Below, piece after piece: positions 35,631-48,340 of a stretch of DNA of 64,000 nt (positions are counted from its first letter, which is position 1; each line of letters begins with the position of its first letter). The DNA is taken from positions 20,888,501 to 20,952,500 of the forward strand of contig NC_083389.1 in assembly GCF_031755915.1 (NCBI RefSeq), in the 5' to 3' direction. Under the pieces are notes generated by a model. It did not search any database, was not told the origin of the DNA, and saw only the letters and a list, made by a program, of their open reading frames with translations. Source of the stretch: Ziziphus jujuba. Taxonomy: Eukaryota; Streptophyta; Magnoliopsida; Rosales; Rhamnaceae. The position numbers were made by a program, and so were the translations under genes.

Positions 35631-36021
35631 TATGTCTTTAGGTCTTTAATCATCCAAATATTGGTCTTAAGTTGATGTGAACCTTCTTTCCATAATTTGT
35701 TTCTTGAGGCTCATTTATTCCTAATCCAAAACACACTTATCAAAGAATGGCTTACACCCATAGTACGAGTAATACAACACATCAAATGGGTTTTAATTGC
35801 AGACACCTTCAAACTTGGCTAGATAAGGAAATACTTAGTTTGTACATTCAAATTTTGTTAGCTTCAGTTCATATGTTTGGTGGACCTAAATGAATGATGC
35901 TAGAGGTGCAGGAAGAGGTGTTAGCCACAATGAGCCTTTATAAATGTGATCTTTCTTATTCAATGGTGGTAGAACAATGGTAATCTTAAAAAGGCAAGAC
36001 ATGCCAACAAAAACATAATGC
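35631..36021. other. remainder of Athila-like DNA right of the copia insertion
   Basis: No coding frame is present. It separates the copia insertion from the next Athila-like LTR copy. A Athila-type (tRNA-Asp) primer-binding site could lie at its right edge, but none is recognisable. Confidence 0.4.
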
Positions 36022-37744
36022 ATGTTATGTTATCATCAATACTACAAGTACACGAATTGTTCAAGTAATAAAGAAGTGAGAAGAGTATCATTCTCAAGAA
36101 GATTGATTTTCAAATTAATAGCTAATTACCAAAACAATTCACCAATTGATTTTTATCTATGCAATTGATTTTAAGAAAATGCAAATAAATGGCAAAATTC
36201 AACTAAATTAAGCCAAATAAGACTAACTAGAAAAAGTATCCTAAAGAATCAAAAGCACTACTATGAAAGAGATAAGGAAGAAAGAAAACTATGTATAAAG
36301 GCTATAGGGAATTGATTTCAACTTTATAAACTATGTATAAAGGCTATAGGGAATTGATTTCAACTTTATAAACTATGTATAAAGGCTATAGGGAATTGAT
36401 TTAAACTTTATTTTTCCTATACTTGCTTAAGTTGGTGTTTATCAACAAATTCCAATCCAATTGCGAGTTAAGTGATCCTAAAATCATCTAACTACCTTTT
36501 CGAATGTCAAGCTAGATCCAATGAGAAACTATTCAAATTGAAATCCCTTTCTAATTTTCCTAATTTTCAAGCATTAAGCAACTCTTATAGGACTACTTAA
36601 ACCTAATTGGCCTCTCAAACTTAATTAGAGCCTATGTTATTATTTTGCTAGTTACCAAACTACAAATTATTCTTTTTCAAGACATAATTCATAAATCTAA
36701 ACAACACCCACTCAATTTCTAAATCAATTGAATGCATATATTCAAGAAACACAAGGAAACACAAGTAATTGGAAATTAAATTTTATTTACAAACATCAAA
36801 CTATCACAACAAACTATCGTAAACATATTATTAAATAGAGTCTACATCATCCACTAGACATTAATTTAGAAAAGCATAGTTGTAAATAAATCAAATCTCA
36901 AAATAAAGTAGGAATTGATAGACATAATCATATTCAATTCAATAACTCACTATCAACTCCAAAATATAAATTAAAAAGAGTAGAAAGTTTTGAGAAAACT
37001 TGAAAATCAAGCTGTTCAAGCTCCTTCAAAATCCAAACCTTTCTCCCTCTGGAATTTGTATTTCTCTCTCTATTTTTCTTGTATTCTTTTCTCCAAGAAG
37101 GCACCCTCTTTATGTCTTTCTTTCTCTCCTCCTTAATATTCTTTCCCTCAATAGCTTGAAGCTAGCCACCACACACCATAAACTTATTAAACCCTACCAA
37201 AATGGGCTAATATAGCCATCCAAATAAGATTCAATGGCCAAGATTATATTTTAAACCCTTTTTATTAAAGTCAAGCAAGGTCATGCCAAAATAAAGGCAT
37301 GGGAGCACTTTAAGAAAAAAACAAAGGATGAAAGTCATTAGAAGGCACACTGAGCACACCATCTAGCATTATTGGCATGCTGCTAGAAAAGTCATTGTGC
37401 ACTGGGCGTGCCAGTCATAGTGTGTGGCCACTCGATTATGACCAAATGTCATTCTTTTGTATTTTAGCAAGGTGAGGTGTATCCAATGCACGAAAACTAG
37501 TGTGTACATGCTGAGGTTGCTGGTTGGCACACTAAAAAATATTTTTAATGTGCCTTTTTGCCTTAATACTAGCTTCATGCTTCCTAAGGACTTGAATTTT
37601 TGAGACTTTAGTTGATTACTTCAATAGTCACTAAAATTGCACAAGTCTTAACTTGAAGCATTTCTAAAAATAATACAACTTGAGTTCTCAACAAATAATT
37701 AAACTTTCAAAGGTTCGATAAGTAAGTATACAGCTCACTTATCA
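36022..37744 (-). repeat. Athila-like LTR, copy 2
   Basis: It shares the segment order of copy 1: AATAAAGAAGTGAGAAGAGT-like start region, a Ser/Thr-poor AT-rich middle, CTCCAAGAAGGCACC-like block, AGGCATGGGAGCAC-like GC-richer block and the end CACTTATCA. The left border is approximate. A minus-strand purine stretch follows at 37745, as expected for a polypurine tract next to a 3' LTR. Frames at 37000-37215 and 37369-37578 are within the repeat. Confidence 0.6.
36286..36411. repeat. three near-identical 42-bp tandem copies
   Basis: Units start AAACTATGTATAAAGG at 36286, 36328 and 36370. The first two are identical over the unit and the third differs at one base. This is a recent local amplification inside an old repeat. 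Confidence 0.95.
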
Positions 37745-38015
37745 CTCCCCTAAACATAATCATTTGTTTGTCCTTAGGCAAACAAAATCTATATAAAAAT
37801 ACTAAAATGAGAAAGGCTAAGAATTTAAACAACAAAATAAACTAAAATCTAATTAAAAACCTTGGAATTTTAAAAACTTAGTTAGTGGCCTCTGGAATCA
37901 TCAAGTGTAATCCAACATGATAACTCCAAGAAAAATTACTATTCAATCCTATATCTTCCATTCAACACATTATTTCACTCAAGGTGTGTGGGTGTGGGTG
38001 TGGGTGTGGGTGTGG

Positions 38016-38048
<33 letters not shown>

Positions 38049-39273
38049 GTGTAATCAATTAAGGCAATCAAAAGCAAGCACTTGAATAAGGTCGCATACT
38101 TTAGGTCTCAAAATTAAACAATTTTGACTTAAAATGCTTGACACAACCTAATACTCTTCATTAATGTAAAAATGATGAAATGCCTTGAATCATTAGGTCT
38201 TCATTGGCTTGTAATTGAAAAGCCATAAAGCAAAATCTAAAAGAAAGAAAAGGTAAGGAAAAATAAATCAAGAAGAGAACTTAGAATTGAAATATGAATG
38301 ACTATATGCTTAATATAAATGCGACCTTCTAAACTTATTTTACCACCTTCCTTGCTTCAAACTTTCACTGTTCAATTTCTCCACTACTACAGTGTACCAC
38401 TCCTCACTGTCTTTAAAGTATAGGCTTTTACTTGACTTAGCAAAACACTTTACAAAAGTATTTGAATTGCACTAACAATAAACAACAAAAGGTTCAAAAA
38501 CTACTTGAATTTTCAGTTCTTAAATTGCTTTAACTTAGAATTGCTAACCCCAAACTTATTTCATATGCTAATAATTGTTTTAAATTTTTCTACTTCACAA
38601 TATTATTCTTATTACACTTGATTTCAATGGTGATGTTGTTTGTAGAAGCAGCAAACAAACACTCATTCTACTACACTGCCCATTTTAATATCACATAAAG
38701 CTCCATTCACAATTTTAGATGCAGCTTTAAACTATAAAATCATTAACCTCCCCCAAACTTAAATTTCATTCAATCCCATACATGGTTAAAGCATATATTC
38801 ATTATAAATTTAATTAAAAGCTCTCTTAAATATGTAAAGGTAGGATAACTAATAAATTTAGGCCCATTGGGATTAGGTAAATGAGGTTTAAAAGGAAAAA
38901 GGCTCAACATGTGCACCTATATGCATCCTAAAAGGCTTAGAATAGGTACTAACAGTAAAATTATGTTCAAAGTTGGCTTCAAAAAAGCTCAAACGTAAAC
39001 AACAAGGGCCTAAATCATTTTGAACCAAAATAATCCCTAGGAGTTTGCCTTGAGTACCAATAATGCAAGTTCTATAGCCTAACTCTAAACTATTGTACCT
39101 TTACATAAAAACCTTCATCAAATGCAATTCATGCCAAATTGACAAGTGCTTAAAAATTTCTTAAGAAACAACAACATACAAATGTATTTTAGGAAGCGAT
39201 GTACTAAATCATATATCCATTATCATAAGAATAGTAATTGATAATCAAAGCAAAGTCCAAAAGCATGATGATA
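37745..39273 (-). mobile_element. Athila-like 3' non-coding region next to LTR copy 2
   Basis: It begins with a pyrimidine stretch (CTCCCCTAAAC; purine-rich on the minus strand) in the place of a polypurine tract. It then has no coding frame, in parallel with 28207-30672. It ends at the target-site duplication of the gypsy solo LTR. Confidence 0.5.
37981..38049. repeat. compound GTGGGT/GT microsatellite
   Basis: Four to five GTGGGT units run into a tract of about fourteen GT dinucleotides, probably polymorphic. Confidence 0.95.
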
Positions 39274-39278
39274 GCTAG

Positions 39279-40412
39279 TGATACGAACCTAGGATGACCT
39301 GCTCCTAAACCCGCATTATATTAGCCCGGATCTCAATTAAGTTTAAGTTCTTATAGCCACCTTAACCCCTAACCAACATGTGATTAGAAACCTTGGTATA
39401 ATGAAGACACCACAATAGGATATGGAACCCCTATTGATAAGTCAAAACTAAAACATAACCTCTTTAAGGTGTTTTAGGTGTTCAAAGAGAACAAGGAGAA
39501 TTCTATCTCACAAAATAAGTTCTCAATATTATTAAAGATGTGTTCTTCCTTTAAATCAAGCCCTTAAATAGGCTAGAATCATAAAATAATAAATCTTAAA
39601 AATTTAGGTTAAAACCGGCCACCAAAGAGAAAAGAAAACATGTTGGCTAAAATTCATTTACTTTCCTAAACTAATTTTTATTAATTAATTCCTTTATTTG
39701 AATAAAGAATTAATTAATTTATAAAGAAAATAATAAAATAATAAATTTCCTAAGTTGATTTGTCCAGCAAATAAATAAATAGAAACCACATATAAGACTA
39801 ATTTCCTAAAACAAAAAGTCAAAATTAAATTAGGAAACTAGTTGACTAGTTTGACTACTAAGGTATATTTGACCAATTTTTAACTTGTTTAAGCTCTAAA
39901 TCAGCTTTCATATGCCATTTTCAGATGCCAACTATAATTAATAATGATTTCCACATGTTGCCCCTTGATTGGAATAAGTTAAACTTGCTTGAACAAGAAG
40001 AAAAGTTAAAGTTAGCAGCTAAACAGCACATTTTCATCCAACTTGAGATGTTGTCCGTACAAGTTGGCTTTAGATGCTTTTGATTCTACCTTGACATGAT
40101 TCCATGGCCTCTTGGTGATATTCATTGAATCTAAGAAGTGTTGGATCCATTCGTTGCTGCCCAGAGTCCATATTTGCACTAAAACAGCTACCCGGGTCCG
40201 TAACAGCTTCTACCACATGGATGCTTAAAACAGGCTTTGTATCTTTGGGTATTGACAAGCCCTTTTGAGAATAAATTACTCCCTATATAAAAGCAGCCAA
40301 GTTGTCCTTAAATCTTTTGGCTTGAGCTCTAGTGATCAGCCTCGTCTTCATCCGTATCAGGTCAGCACCCAAGCGGGTTGTCGGTTGTGCAGGGTCAGGC
40401 GGATTCTCATCA
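39279..40412 (-). mobile_element. Ty3/gypsy solo LTR (copy B) with 5-bp target-site duplication
   Basis: It is collinear with the LTR at 8116-9187, sharing the TGATACGAACCTAGG start and the TTCTCATCA end. It has no primer-binding site, polypurine tract or internal region beside it. Flanking pentamers are GCTAG (39274-39278) and CCTAG (40413-40417), one mismatch, so it is best read as a solo LTR. The orientation matches that of copy A. Minus-strand frames at 40070-40501 lie inside it and are not genes. Confidence 0.8.
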
Positions 40413-40539
40413 CCTAGCTTCATCATTGAACTGCTTGATAGTCCTTTATTGAATGTCCACCACTCTAGTTTGAACATTAGAGATGGATTGTGTAGATACA
40501 TCCATTTACAAACTCATCTATAAGATTATCTTATGGTGA
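40413..40539. other. short non-coding spacer
   Basis: This lies between the solo LTR and the plant-transposon-protein pseudogene; nothing is recognisable. Confidence 0.4.
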
Positions 40540-41530
40540 TCAACAATCATTTGATGCATATCAACAAGTGGTGTGTACTGAGAAGGTTGTTGGTGAGAAG
40601 ATCATACTTCCTTTTGGAGTTCAGGTCTAAAAGAAAATGAGTGTGGGGAATTTTCTCTTGTCATTAACACTCCTCCTAATACAAGAATTCGACAAAACCA
40701 TCTTGAAGATGTTGAGATTTATCAAGTAATGTGCATAGTGGAGGCACATGATTGTTTCTTAATGAAACTCCTTAAACAATATGGTTTTTCATATCATCCT
40801 GATCAAATAATGTATTTTTCTATCTCGAGATAACTTAATGTCATTCCCTCTCTAATCTTCATTTTGGCCTTCTTACATAACCCAGTAATGAGGCAAGGAT
40901 AAGTGCGGCCCCTAATAATGGCATCAATTTAGCACAAATAAACTTATTCTATACCTCATCCAAAATTACCTCATGGTGATGAGTAGTAGGCATTGGTTTA
41001 GCATAACTAAACGTATTCCATACTTTTGCATAATGATTCAATTTAGCACAGAGTATTCTCCAAAGGGTAAGAGTGTCATTGTTATCTTGCCTCCTTGACT
41101 TTCCTTCAGTTTCTATGCACACAACTTTTGAAGGATATTCTCATAATCTAGTTCTTTCATGAAGATATTCTTGGAACTCTAGATCATAGAATTCATTGAT
41201 ATCATCCAAAGAGAAAGAAACCATCTTATCTCTCACCATAACCTAATCATCTTCTCTTTCACAAAAAGTGTTGGCATATGTTGAACTCATGAACCAACTA
41301 ACCACTACCAATTTTGGAATATTCGTAAGCTTTTCCCAACCATTTTTTACAATATATTCCTCAAAAGGTCTTGTCTCATCCAAATTTGAATCTGGTCTCA
41401 AACCCCTTTCCATGACTATACTCTTGTTGTTATATACAAATTCATGACAAAATTTGGCTGCCCTTGGTTTTACAAACTAATTAGAATTTAAGAAGGACTA
41501 GGCCATGAACTACTACCATTTTTCCTTTTA
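40540..41530 (-). pseudogene. putative plant transposon protein (Transposase_32-like) pseudogene
   Basis: A minus-strand frame near 41200-41460 reads KFCHEFVYNNKSIVMERGL, FEEYIVKNGWEKL, VVSWFMSSTYANTF, VRDKMVSFSLDDINEFYDL and EYLHERT. This is the succession of a family widely annotated as putative plant transposon protein: an ERGL motif, GWEKF, VREFYAN, VRGK.V.F and IN.FY. It has in-frame stops after EREDD and after TRL, and further frame changes towards 40570, where KFICAKLMP-like and NHVPPLC-like segments continue. The family usually lies within or next to Athila-type elements; the function is not known. No start codon can be assigned. Confidence 0.6.
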
Positions 41531-42049
41531 GTAGCCATAATTCAATTGTCACTTACACAATTCTTCAGTCTAGGCACAAATGAACACTTTCCAAAATGCC
41601 AAAACTTTGATACTCTACTTTCCCAATTACAAGCATTATACATGTCTCAATACTCAAAATAAGATCAAACAAGAATTGGAACAACTATAATTCAACTTGA
41701 ATTCTCATTCATAGATTTCATTAAACATTTGGTGTGTAAAATTTACAACTCTTCTTTCAAGATGTTTAATTGTCTTTCAAGATTCCCAAAATGAACACTT
41801 AGCAAGATGAAAAACATAATTCATGTCTAGCAAATCAACCACATTCAACAATGCAAGAAACCCAATCAACAATTTCTACCAATTTTCCAAGTCATCAATT
41901 CACCATTTCAATCACCAATGCAAAGCTCCAGCACAAATCACAAATGTAAATATTCTTAAGAATTAAATTGTAAATTGATGGTTTATATGAAAACTTACTT
42001 GATGAGTAATATAGTCTTGGAGTTTACAAAATTCCACAATAAAGTTACC
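41531..42049. other. non-coding DNA
   Basis: No gene or element was recognised. It separates the pseudogene from the third Athila-like LTR copy. Confidence 0.4.
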
Positions 42050-44280
42050 CAAATGTTCTCTTGAATACTTGCAAGTAATAAAGTAAATGAGTAGAGTATC
42101 ATTCTCATGAAGATTGGTTGTTTAAGAAAAATATGTATTCTAGCAAAGTATTATAGATTTTCAATAATTAATTTTATTTGGGAAACTCCAATAAGAAGAA
42201 ACTTCTTCATAATCATAAAATCAAACTAAATCAATTACAAATTAAGCCAAAACGAATGAAAGCAAAAGACGAACACCACCAATTGTACTTGACATTCAAG
42301 AAAGAATTTTAAGACCAAGATTTCACTTAGACTTATCATGGAATGCCTTATTTAATAATTTTAACTTCATTCTTTTCAATTACTAACCAATGGGTTCTTC
42401 AATTTACTAACTTCCTCTTTCAAGGTTGAGCTAGATTATAGACAATATTCATAAAAATGAAATTTCTTTGTAATTTTACCAATTACCAACTCAACTAAGC
42501 TACCCAACAATAACTCAAGCAAACTGGTTCTTTCAAACTCAATTCTAGCCTAAATTAAGGTTAGCCAAGATTGAATACATTCTCTCAAGCTCAATTAGTT
42601 CTTGAATTACTTTATCCAATTCCAAATTGATCAATTATCTTTTTTCAAGGTCATAATATTTAAATATATCCAACACCCAATTAAATTCTAATTAAATTAA
42701 GTATTTGTTTACATAAAGTTTAAGGTAGCATAACTAATAGAAGAAATTCATTAAAATAAATCAATTAAGTTATTCTAATAACAATCCAAGCTACCTCAAG
42801 GTACTAGATCTAAAAGATTTTGTCGTTCATATCCCCAAAAAAAAAATTCAAATACAAAAATAAAATAGAATTCTATCATGGTAATCGTTATCTCACACAA
42901 CAAATCTAAGAATCCTGTTACAAAAGCAAGAAAAAAAAATTAAGAGGAGGTAGAAGATAAAGAAATCTTAAGATTGTTAGCTTTTCCAAGCAAACCCAAA
43001 TCCTTGGGCTTCAAAAACTTTGAATCCTTAAAGCATCTCCCTTAAAAATGCTATATCTCTCTCAAAATTATAGTCTTTTCTCCAGGACTAATTACCCAAA
43101 TCAAGATACCTAGTCTAGCCTCCTTTTGGTAAATATATAGCCTTTCTTCAAAGAGCTCACATAATCTTTACCCTAGATAGCTTTTAATATCAATCATTTA
43201 ATCTTCATCACAAAGCCACCTTCAAAATAGGCACATGCAAGTTACATGCCTTACTAATGCCTAGCTTAATCTTCCAAAATCAACATTTAAGTTTCCAAAC
43301 GTGTACACAAAGGAGAATTGGCAAGGGACACCATTTCCTTGTGCTAATTAGGCTTGACCTTGAATGGCCACTTCCTCATTGAGGTGCACATGTTAATTCA
43401 ATAGTGCTGTATTTTCTCCTTACTGGCTTCAAAATGACGTGCCCATCCTTTTAAATGTAGTGTGCATTCAAACTAGGTTTAAACAAGGGCCTTAGCTTTA
43501 ATCTACATTATTTGCACTTAGAAAATTAGCCTTTTATGCTCCATAACTTTAATTCTTTACCAATTAATCTTCAAAAACTGAAATTGAAGTTTCACTTACA
43601 AAAGGAGAATAAAGCATATCAAAAACAACTAAAAGATTAAGAAATCAAACAAAGATTTAAGCTTGGATAGGCTAGATTAGTAAGTAAAATGCTGACTAGT
43701 TAGAGATTGATAATGGGTTTTAATTTGTGAATGAAAGGAAGTTTTGGAAAATGAGTGTATGTAATAGTGATTGAGTGGGGAATTTCTAGGTGGACTAGGT
43801 ATGTGAGTTGTATTTAGTATTGTGGAGTGAATTATGGTTAAATGCCCATCAACACACGCCCAAGGTTTTATCCAGAGGAGCTCTGTTGGGTTTAGGAAGC
43901 ACGTTGGGCGTGCTAACGGTGGTGCTTGGCCACCCTAGTTTCTACGTTATAAGGTGTTTCTTAGTTGAAGAATGGTGCAGTGTGATGGATGCATTAACGA
44001 AGGCACATGGCCACCCTAGGTGCTATCCTTAAAGGTGTTGGCTTGTATGTTGGTGCATTGGATGCACTTGTTTAGGCGTGTGGCCTCTCGAGGTGTTGCT
44101 TATTGGTCACTCTTTGTTCACTTTATCATTATCCATCTTTTACTTAACTACTTCACCACCTTTTTAATCACTAAGCATGCAATTTCAAGTTTCCCATTAT
44201 TAAAACCTAACAAAACACAAAACGAACAAGTAAATACTAATATCTAGAGAGTTAAATTGAACATGCTAAAAATTTAAATT
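42050..44280 (-). repeat. Athila-like LTR, copy 3, and adjacent 3' DNA
   Basis: The start (GCAAGTAATAAAGTAAATGAGTAGAGTATCATT, in part) and the following 1.5 kb parallel copies 1 and 2 by order of blocks. A GC-richer block at 43840-44090 (GGGCGTGC..GCTTGGCCACC) resembles the GC-rich part of the other copies. The clean TTATCA end and polypurine tract are not visible, so the right part may be rearranged. Frames at 43808-44247 come from the GC-richer block and are not genes. It is joined on the right to the Athila-type pol. Confidence 0.45.
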
Positions 44281-44339
44281 TAAATTCCAATAATATCAAA
44301 TCAACTAAAATTAAGAATGTAAATGCAAAATTTAAAGAG

Positions 44340-47300
44340 AAAATGAATAAGCACACTTGGGCAGCCTCCTAAGAAACATATGTTTTAATGTTCTTAGCTA
44401 GACAAAACCATTCTTTTGCTCAATTTGACTCTTTAATAGGGATATAGGATGCCTTATACTCTTCTTCACCATAATAATGCTTTAGACATTGCCCATTGAA
44501 GTTCAACTGCATTGAAAAGAAACACTTGAAGGGACTCGATAATTAGACTTCAATTTGCCAAAAAAGAGCTTCAATTTTGAATTGACTTTTTGTTCTGGTA
44601 AGAACTTTCTCCTTAGAATTTGTTTATTATGCCATTTCTTGGTCCGTTCTTCGTAAATCTTCATGTTTTTATAAGCTTCATTTCAAAATTCTTCCAATTT
44701 ATTCGTTTGCAACATTCTTTGATTCTAAGAAGCTTTGAAACTGAAGGTTTGACCAAAATGCGTTATGTTCAAGCTTCATCAGAAGATGACAAGTCTTCCC
44801 ATACACCAACAGATAAGAACTCATCCCAATTGCAGTTTTGAAAGCAGCCTAAGGCATCATCAAACTTGTTAAACCAATCGTTTCGATTTATATTCACCAT
44901 TTCCTTCAAAATGTGCTTGATTTCTTTATTTGAGATTTCGAGGGAAAAAAAAAAAAGCCTTAGCATCATCAGTAAAAGTATATATGGCCTCAACCTTCTT
45001 CAAGACATAATCAACTGCAAGCAAAATGTTGTGATTTCCAAAGAACGATGGGAAAAGTCCTATAAAGCCTATGCCCCAAACATAAAAAATTTTCAACTTT
45101 AATATATTTGTCAAAGGCAATTCATGACTTCTAGATATATTCCCAACTCTTTAACAATAGTCACAATTTTTCTCAAAGGAAAGCATTTTTAAATAGTGTT
45201 GACCAATAAAAACTGGACTGCAATACTTTAAAAATGATCTATGTAGCACTAAAGTGAATGACAATGTTGAAGAATATTGAGCACTTTTTCTTTGGAATCA
45301 CATATACCTCATTGCATCATGTAAGAATTTCTTTTGTTATAAGGACCAGTCTAGAGGTATAACCATGCAAACTAAATAATTTATCTAGTTAACACCAAGG
45401 GAACTTCATTCCAGTGCTCATAAGATGCTCATAGGGAAAAACCTTGTTAATGACCACACCATCCTCATCATCAACATTCTTAAGCTTTGAAAAATGATCA
45501 GCCACTACATTCTCACCTCTCCATATGTCTCAAGTCTCTAGTTTAAAATTTTGGAGAAGAAGAATCCATTAAATCAATCAAGGTTTAGCATCCTTCTCAG
45601 GAAAGATATATGTGATGGTGACGGGGTCCATATAAACTATCACCTTTAATTCGGTGATACAAGATCAAAATTTGTCACAAGTAAACACTACAACAAGCAT
45701 CTCCTTTCCATACTAGTGTAATTTAATTGAGCCTCATTAAGTGTTAGGCTAGTATAATATCTAGCTCAAAAAATCTTATCCCTTTTTTAACTAAAAAATG
45801 ATTCAATGGCATAGTCACTAGGATTGCACATGATTTTAAAGGGGTTTCCCCAAATGCATCACTACCATAATAGATGTCAAAGTCAGTTTTTCCTTTATAA
45901 CATTAATTGCTTTAAGACAAGCTTCATCGAGCATAAACGATGTATCCTTCTTAAGCCACATGAAGGTTTTGTAATTTTGGAAAACTCTTTGATGAACCTT
46001 TAGTAGAAACCTGCATGGCCAAGAAAGCTCTGAATACCTCTCACATTTGTTGGTAGAGTTAGTTTCTCAATAGTGGAAATCTTAGGTTGATCCACATTTA
46101 AACCTTTTAAAGAAGTTCAATGTCTTGATACACTATGTTCTTTGACTAAGATTTGGCATTTCTCCCAATTAAAAACCAAGTTGTTTTTTCACATCTCTTT
46201 AATACAAGAGACTGATTATGAAGGCAATGATCAAATAAAATACCAAATGTAGAAAATTTATCCATAAATACCACCATAATTTTCTCCATCATATCGAAGA
46301 GAATGGCCATAATTTTCTCCATCATATCGAAAAGAATGGTCATCATACATCGTTGGAAAGTTGCAAGGGAATTGCACAATCCAAATGACATCCTCCAAAA
46401 AGCAAATGTTCTTAAGGAATATTTAAAAGTTATTTTCTTTGCGGTGCTATATTTCACCGTTCGGGACCCATACTCCAATGTATCCTCCAATGTAATGGTA
46501 ATATGGTTGTATCCGAATACCTATCCCAGAAGTAATAGTACTTAAACTAGGCCAATCTGTCTAACAATTGATCAATAAAAGGAATAAGAAAATGATCATT
46601 TTGAGTTGCCTTATTCAACTTCCTATAACCAATACAAAACCTCCAACCTATCACCTTCCTAGATTGAATGGTACATTATTCTTATTCTTAATAATGGTTA
46701 TCCTACTCTTCTTTGGAACCATTTGAAGGAGGCTAATCCAAAAACTATCTGATATAGCATAAATGATACCAATGTTCCACAACTTATACTTCTCGGAATG
46801 CACTACCTCTTTCATTATGGGATTAAGTTTCCTTTGATGCTCAATAAATGGATTATAAAACTCTTTCATCAAGATCTTATGCATGTAAATAGATAGACTA
46901 ATCCTTTTAATGTCTAAAATAGACCACCCAAAAATGGTATTGTGCTTCCTTAACACATTTAAAAGCTTCTCTTTGTTCTTACTGCTTAAAAAACCAATAA
47001 TAATGACCAAATAGTTTGAGTTCTCACCCAAATATGCATATTTCAAATGCTAGAGGAGGGGTTTCAACTCTGATTCCTCTTTAGGAACACTCACATCCTT
47101 TTCACTTGCATTCAACTTATCCTCAATAGAATCTAACAATTCAATTTTAACAAAAATTTTTCAAGAATAATCACCGAGAGAAAAAGACTTAAAAGAATCC
47201 ACATAATCATCAATATCAAAGTCATCATATTGAACAAGTGCTAGATTTTTCTTCCTAATAGATTAATTCGCTAAGCAATGCTCAAGAGGTCGTTAGGATA

Positions 47301-47450
47301 TATACCATGAAAAAGGGACTCCACATAAGTGTTAATCACATAAACCATATTACAAAATTGAACTTCATTTGAAAATTTCATGGTAGTGAAGATGTTGAAC
47401 TTCATCTCTTCATTGTTAACTTTAGAGTTAGATTCCCACATTGTATAACA
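44340..47450 (-). pseudogene. Athila-type Ty3/gypsy pol pseudogene
   Basis: On the minus strand the order is reverse transcriptase N-part (46651-47046: YAYLGENSNYLVIII, RKLNPIMKEVV, GIIYAISDSFW, QMVPKKS), the palm (46146-46490: FAFWRMSFGLCN.LATFQRCM, VFMDKFSTFG, DHCLHNQSLVLKRCE) and traces of RNase H. Integrase follows (44769-45120: FYVWGIGFIGLFPSFFGN, LLAVDYVLKKVEAI, FEISNKEIKHIL in part, [11 protein letters not shown]). Near 44353-44402 the segment after the integrase tail (FKVNGQCLKHYYG) has the Athila-typical AGGAGGCTGCCCAAGTG. The RT active site reads FMDK instead of FMDD. An in-frame 33-bp duplication lies in RT. Many stops occur. The gag side is missing beyond 47450. Confidence 0.85.
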
Positions 47451-47459
47451 ATAATGGCT

Positions 47460-48340
47460 TGGTCTTAAAGATTACTAGAAGATGAAGCAAGTTCAAGCTA
47501 CAACTTGATTATGCATATGAAAAGGTCAATTTTGGAAGAAGCATGTCCAACATTCTTGAGTTACCTGTAAGTAAAATGACATGCCTTCAATGCTTGTAAG
47601 CTACTCATGCAAAGACACATAGATGTAAGCTATGGAAATGAAGCAAATGGCATTAAAGCAAAAGCAATCTTCAATCTTAATTAAACAATGGTTGAAGGAT
47701 AAGTAGCAAAGCTTGGAAAGCTACTAAGGACATTGCGTTCACATTGGCAAAGTTACTTAACCATGAAGCTCTTTCATTTTATTTGCTTATAGAGTTGGTT
47801 TTGATACACCTTTTTTAGTATAAAATATATGTTGAAATGTATTGGAAATAATGTGTCAATTTTGGTCACCAAAACATACAACCCAAGTTCAAGTTAAATA
47901 CTTAAGTTTCCAAAGAATTAGAACCTCCTAAAGGATCACTAATATCAAAATGAGAATTCCTTTTATGGTTACTTATAACCATATTAAAGGGAGAATTCTT
48001 TTGTAAGATCACTAATAGCCTAGAGAAAGTGAGTATCCATCTTAATCACTAATACCATGTTCCAATTGTTACCAATATAGAATTTTCATCGATCCCATCA
48101 TTAAGTTCCTTTTGGTTTCAATATTGTGTGTTTTCAAACACAATAACCATAATATGTGTCTCATATTCTTTTATCTTCCTCAAACCAACCTTGCCCTTTT
48201 TAACAAAGTGGTATAAAAAACTAACTATAACAATTGTTATCAAAACATATAGATTTAAGAGTGTAACTTATGAGAACGAAGTAAAAAGTCTACATTTCGA
48301 TGATCATGACTTCATGACATTTTCCAACAGCAAATAAGGG
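47460..48340 (+). repeat. LTR of a non-autonomous element, copy A (5'-truncated)
   Basis: It is directly repeated at 49222-51540. Shared blocks include GAGATTACTAG.AG..GAAGCAAG, TTTTGG.AGAAGCAT.TCCAAC, GGCAAAGTTACTTAACCATGAAGC (in part) and CACTAATA.C.TAGAGAAAGTGAG. The first part of the LTR as seen at 49034-49222 is missing here, where the sequence abuts the Athila-type pol. Confidence 0.6.

Noticed and set aside
24094..36021. A single full-length Athila element with copies 1 and 2 as its two LTRs
   Set aside because: Each copy is followed on its right by its own polypurine-like tract and 3' region, and no Athila-type primer-binding site lies left of copy 2; two broken elements explain this better.
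43808..44247. Two plus-strand frames of about 75 residues
   Set aside because: They come from the GC-richer block of the Athila-like LTR, on the strand opposite to the element, with no recognisable family.
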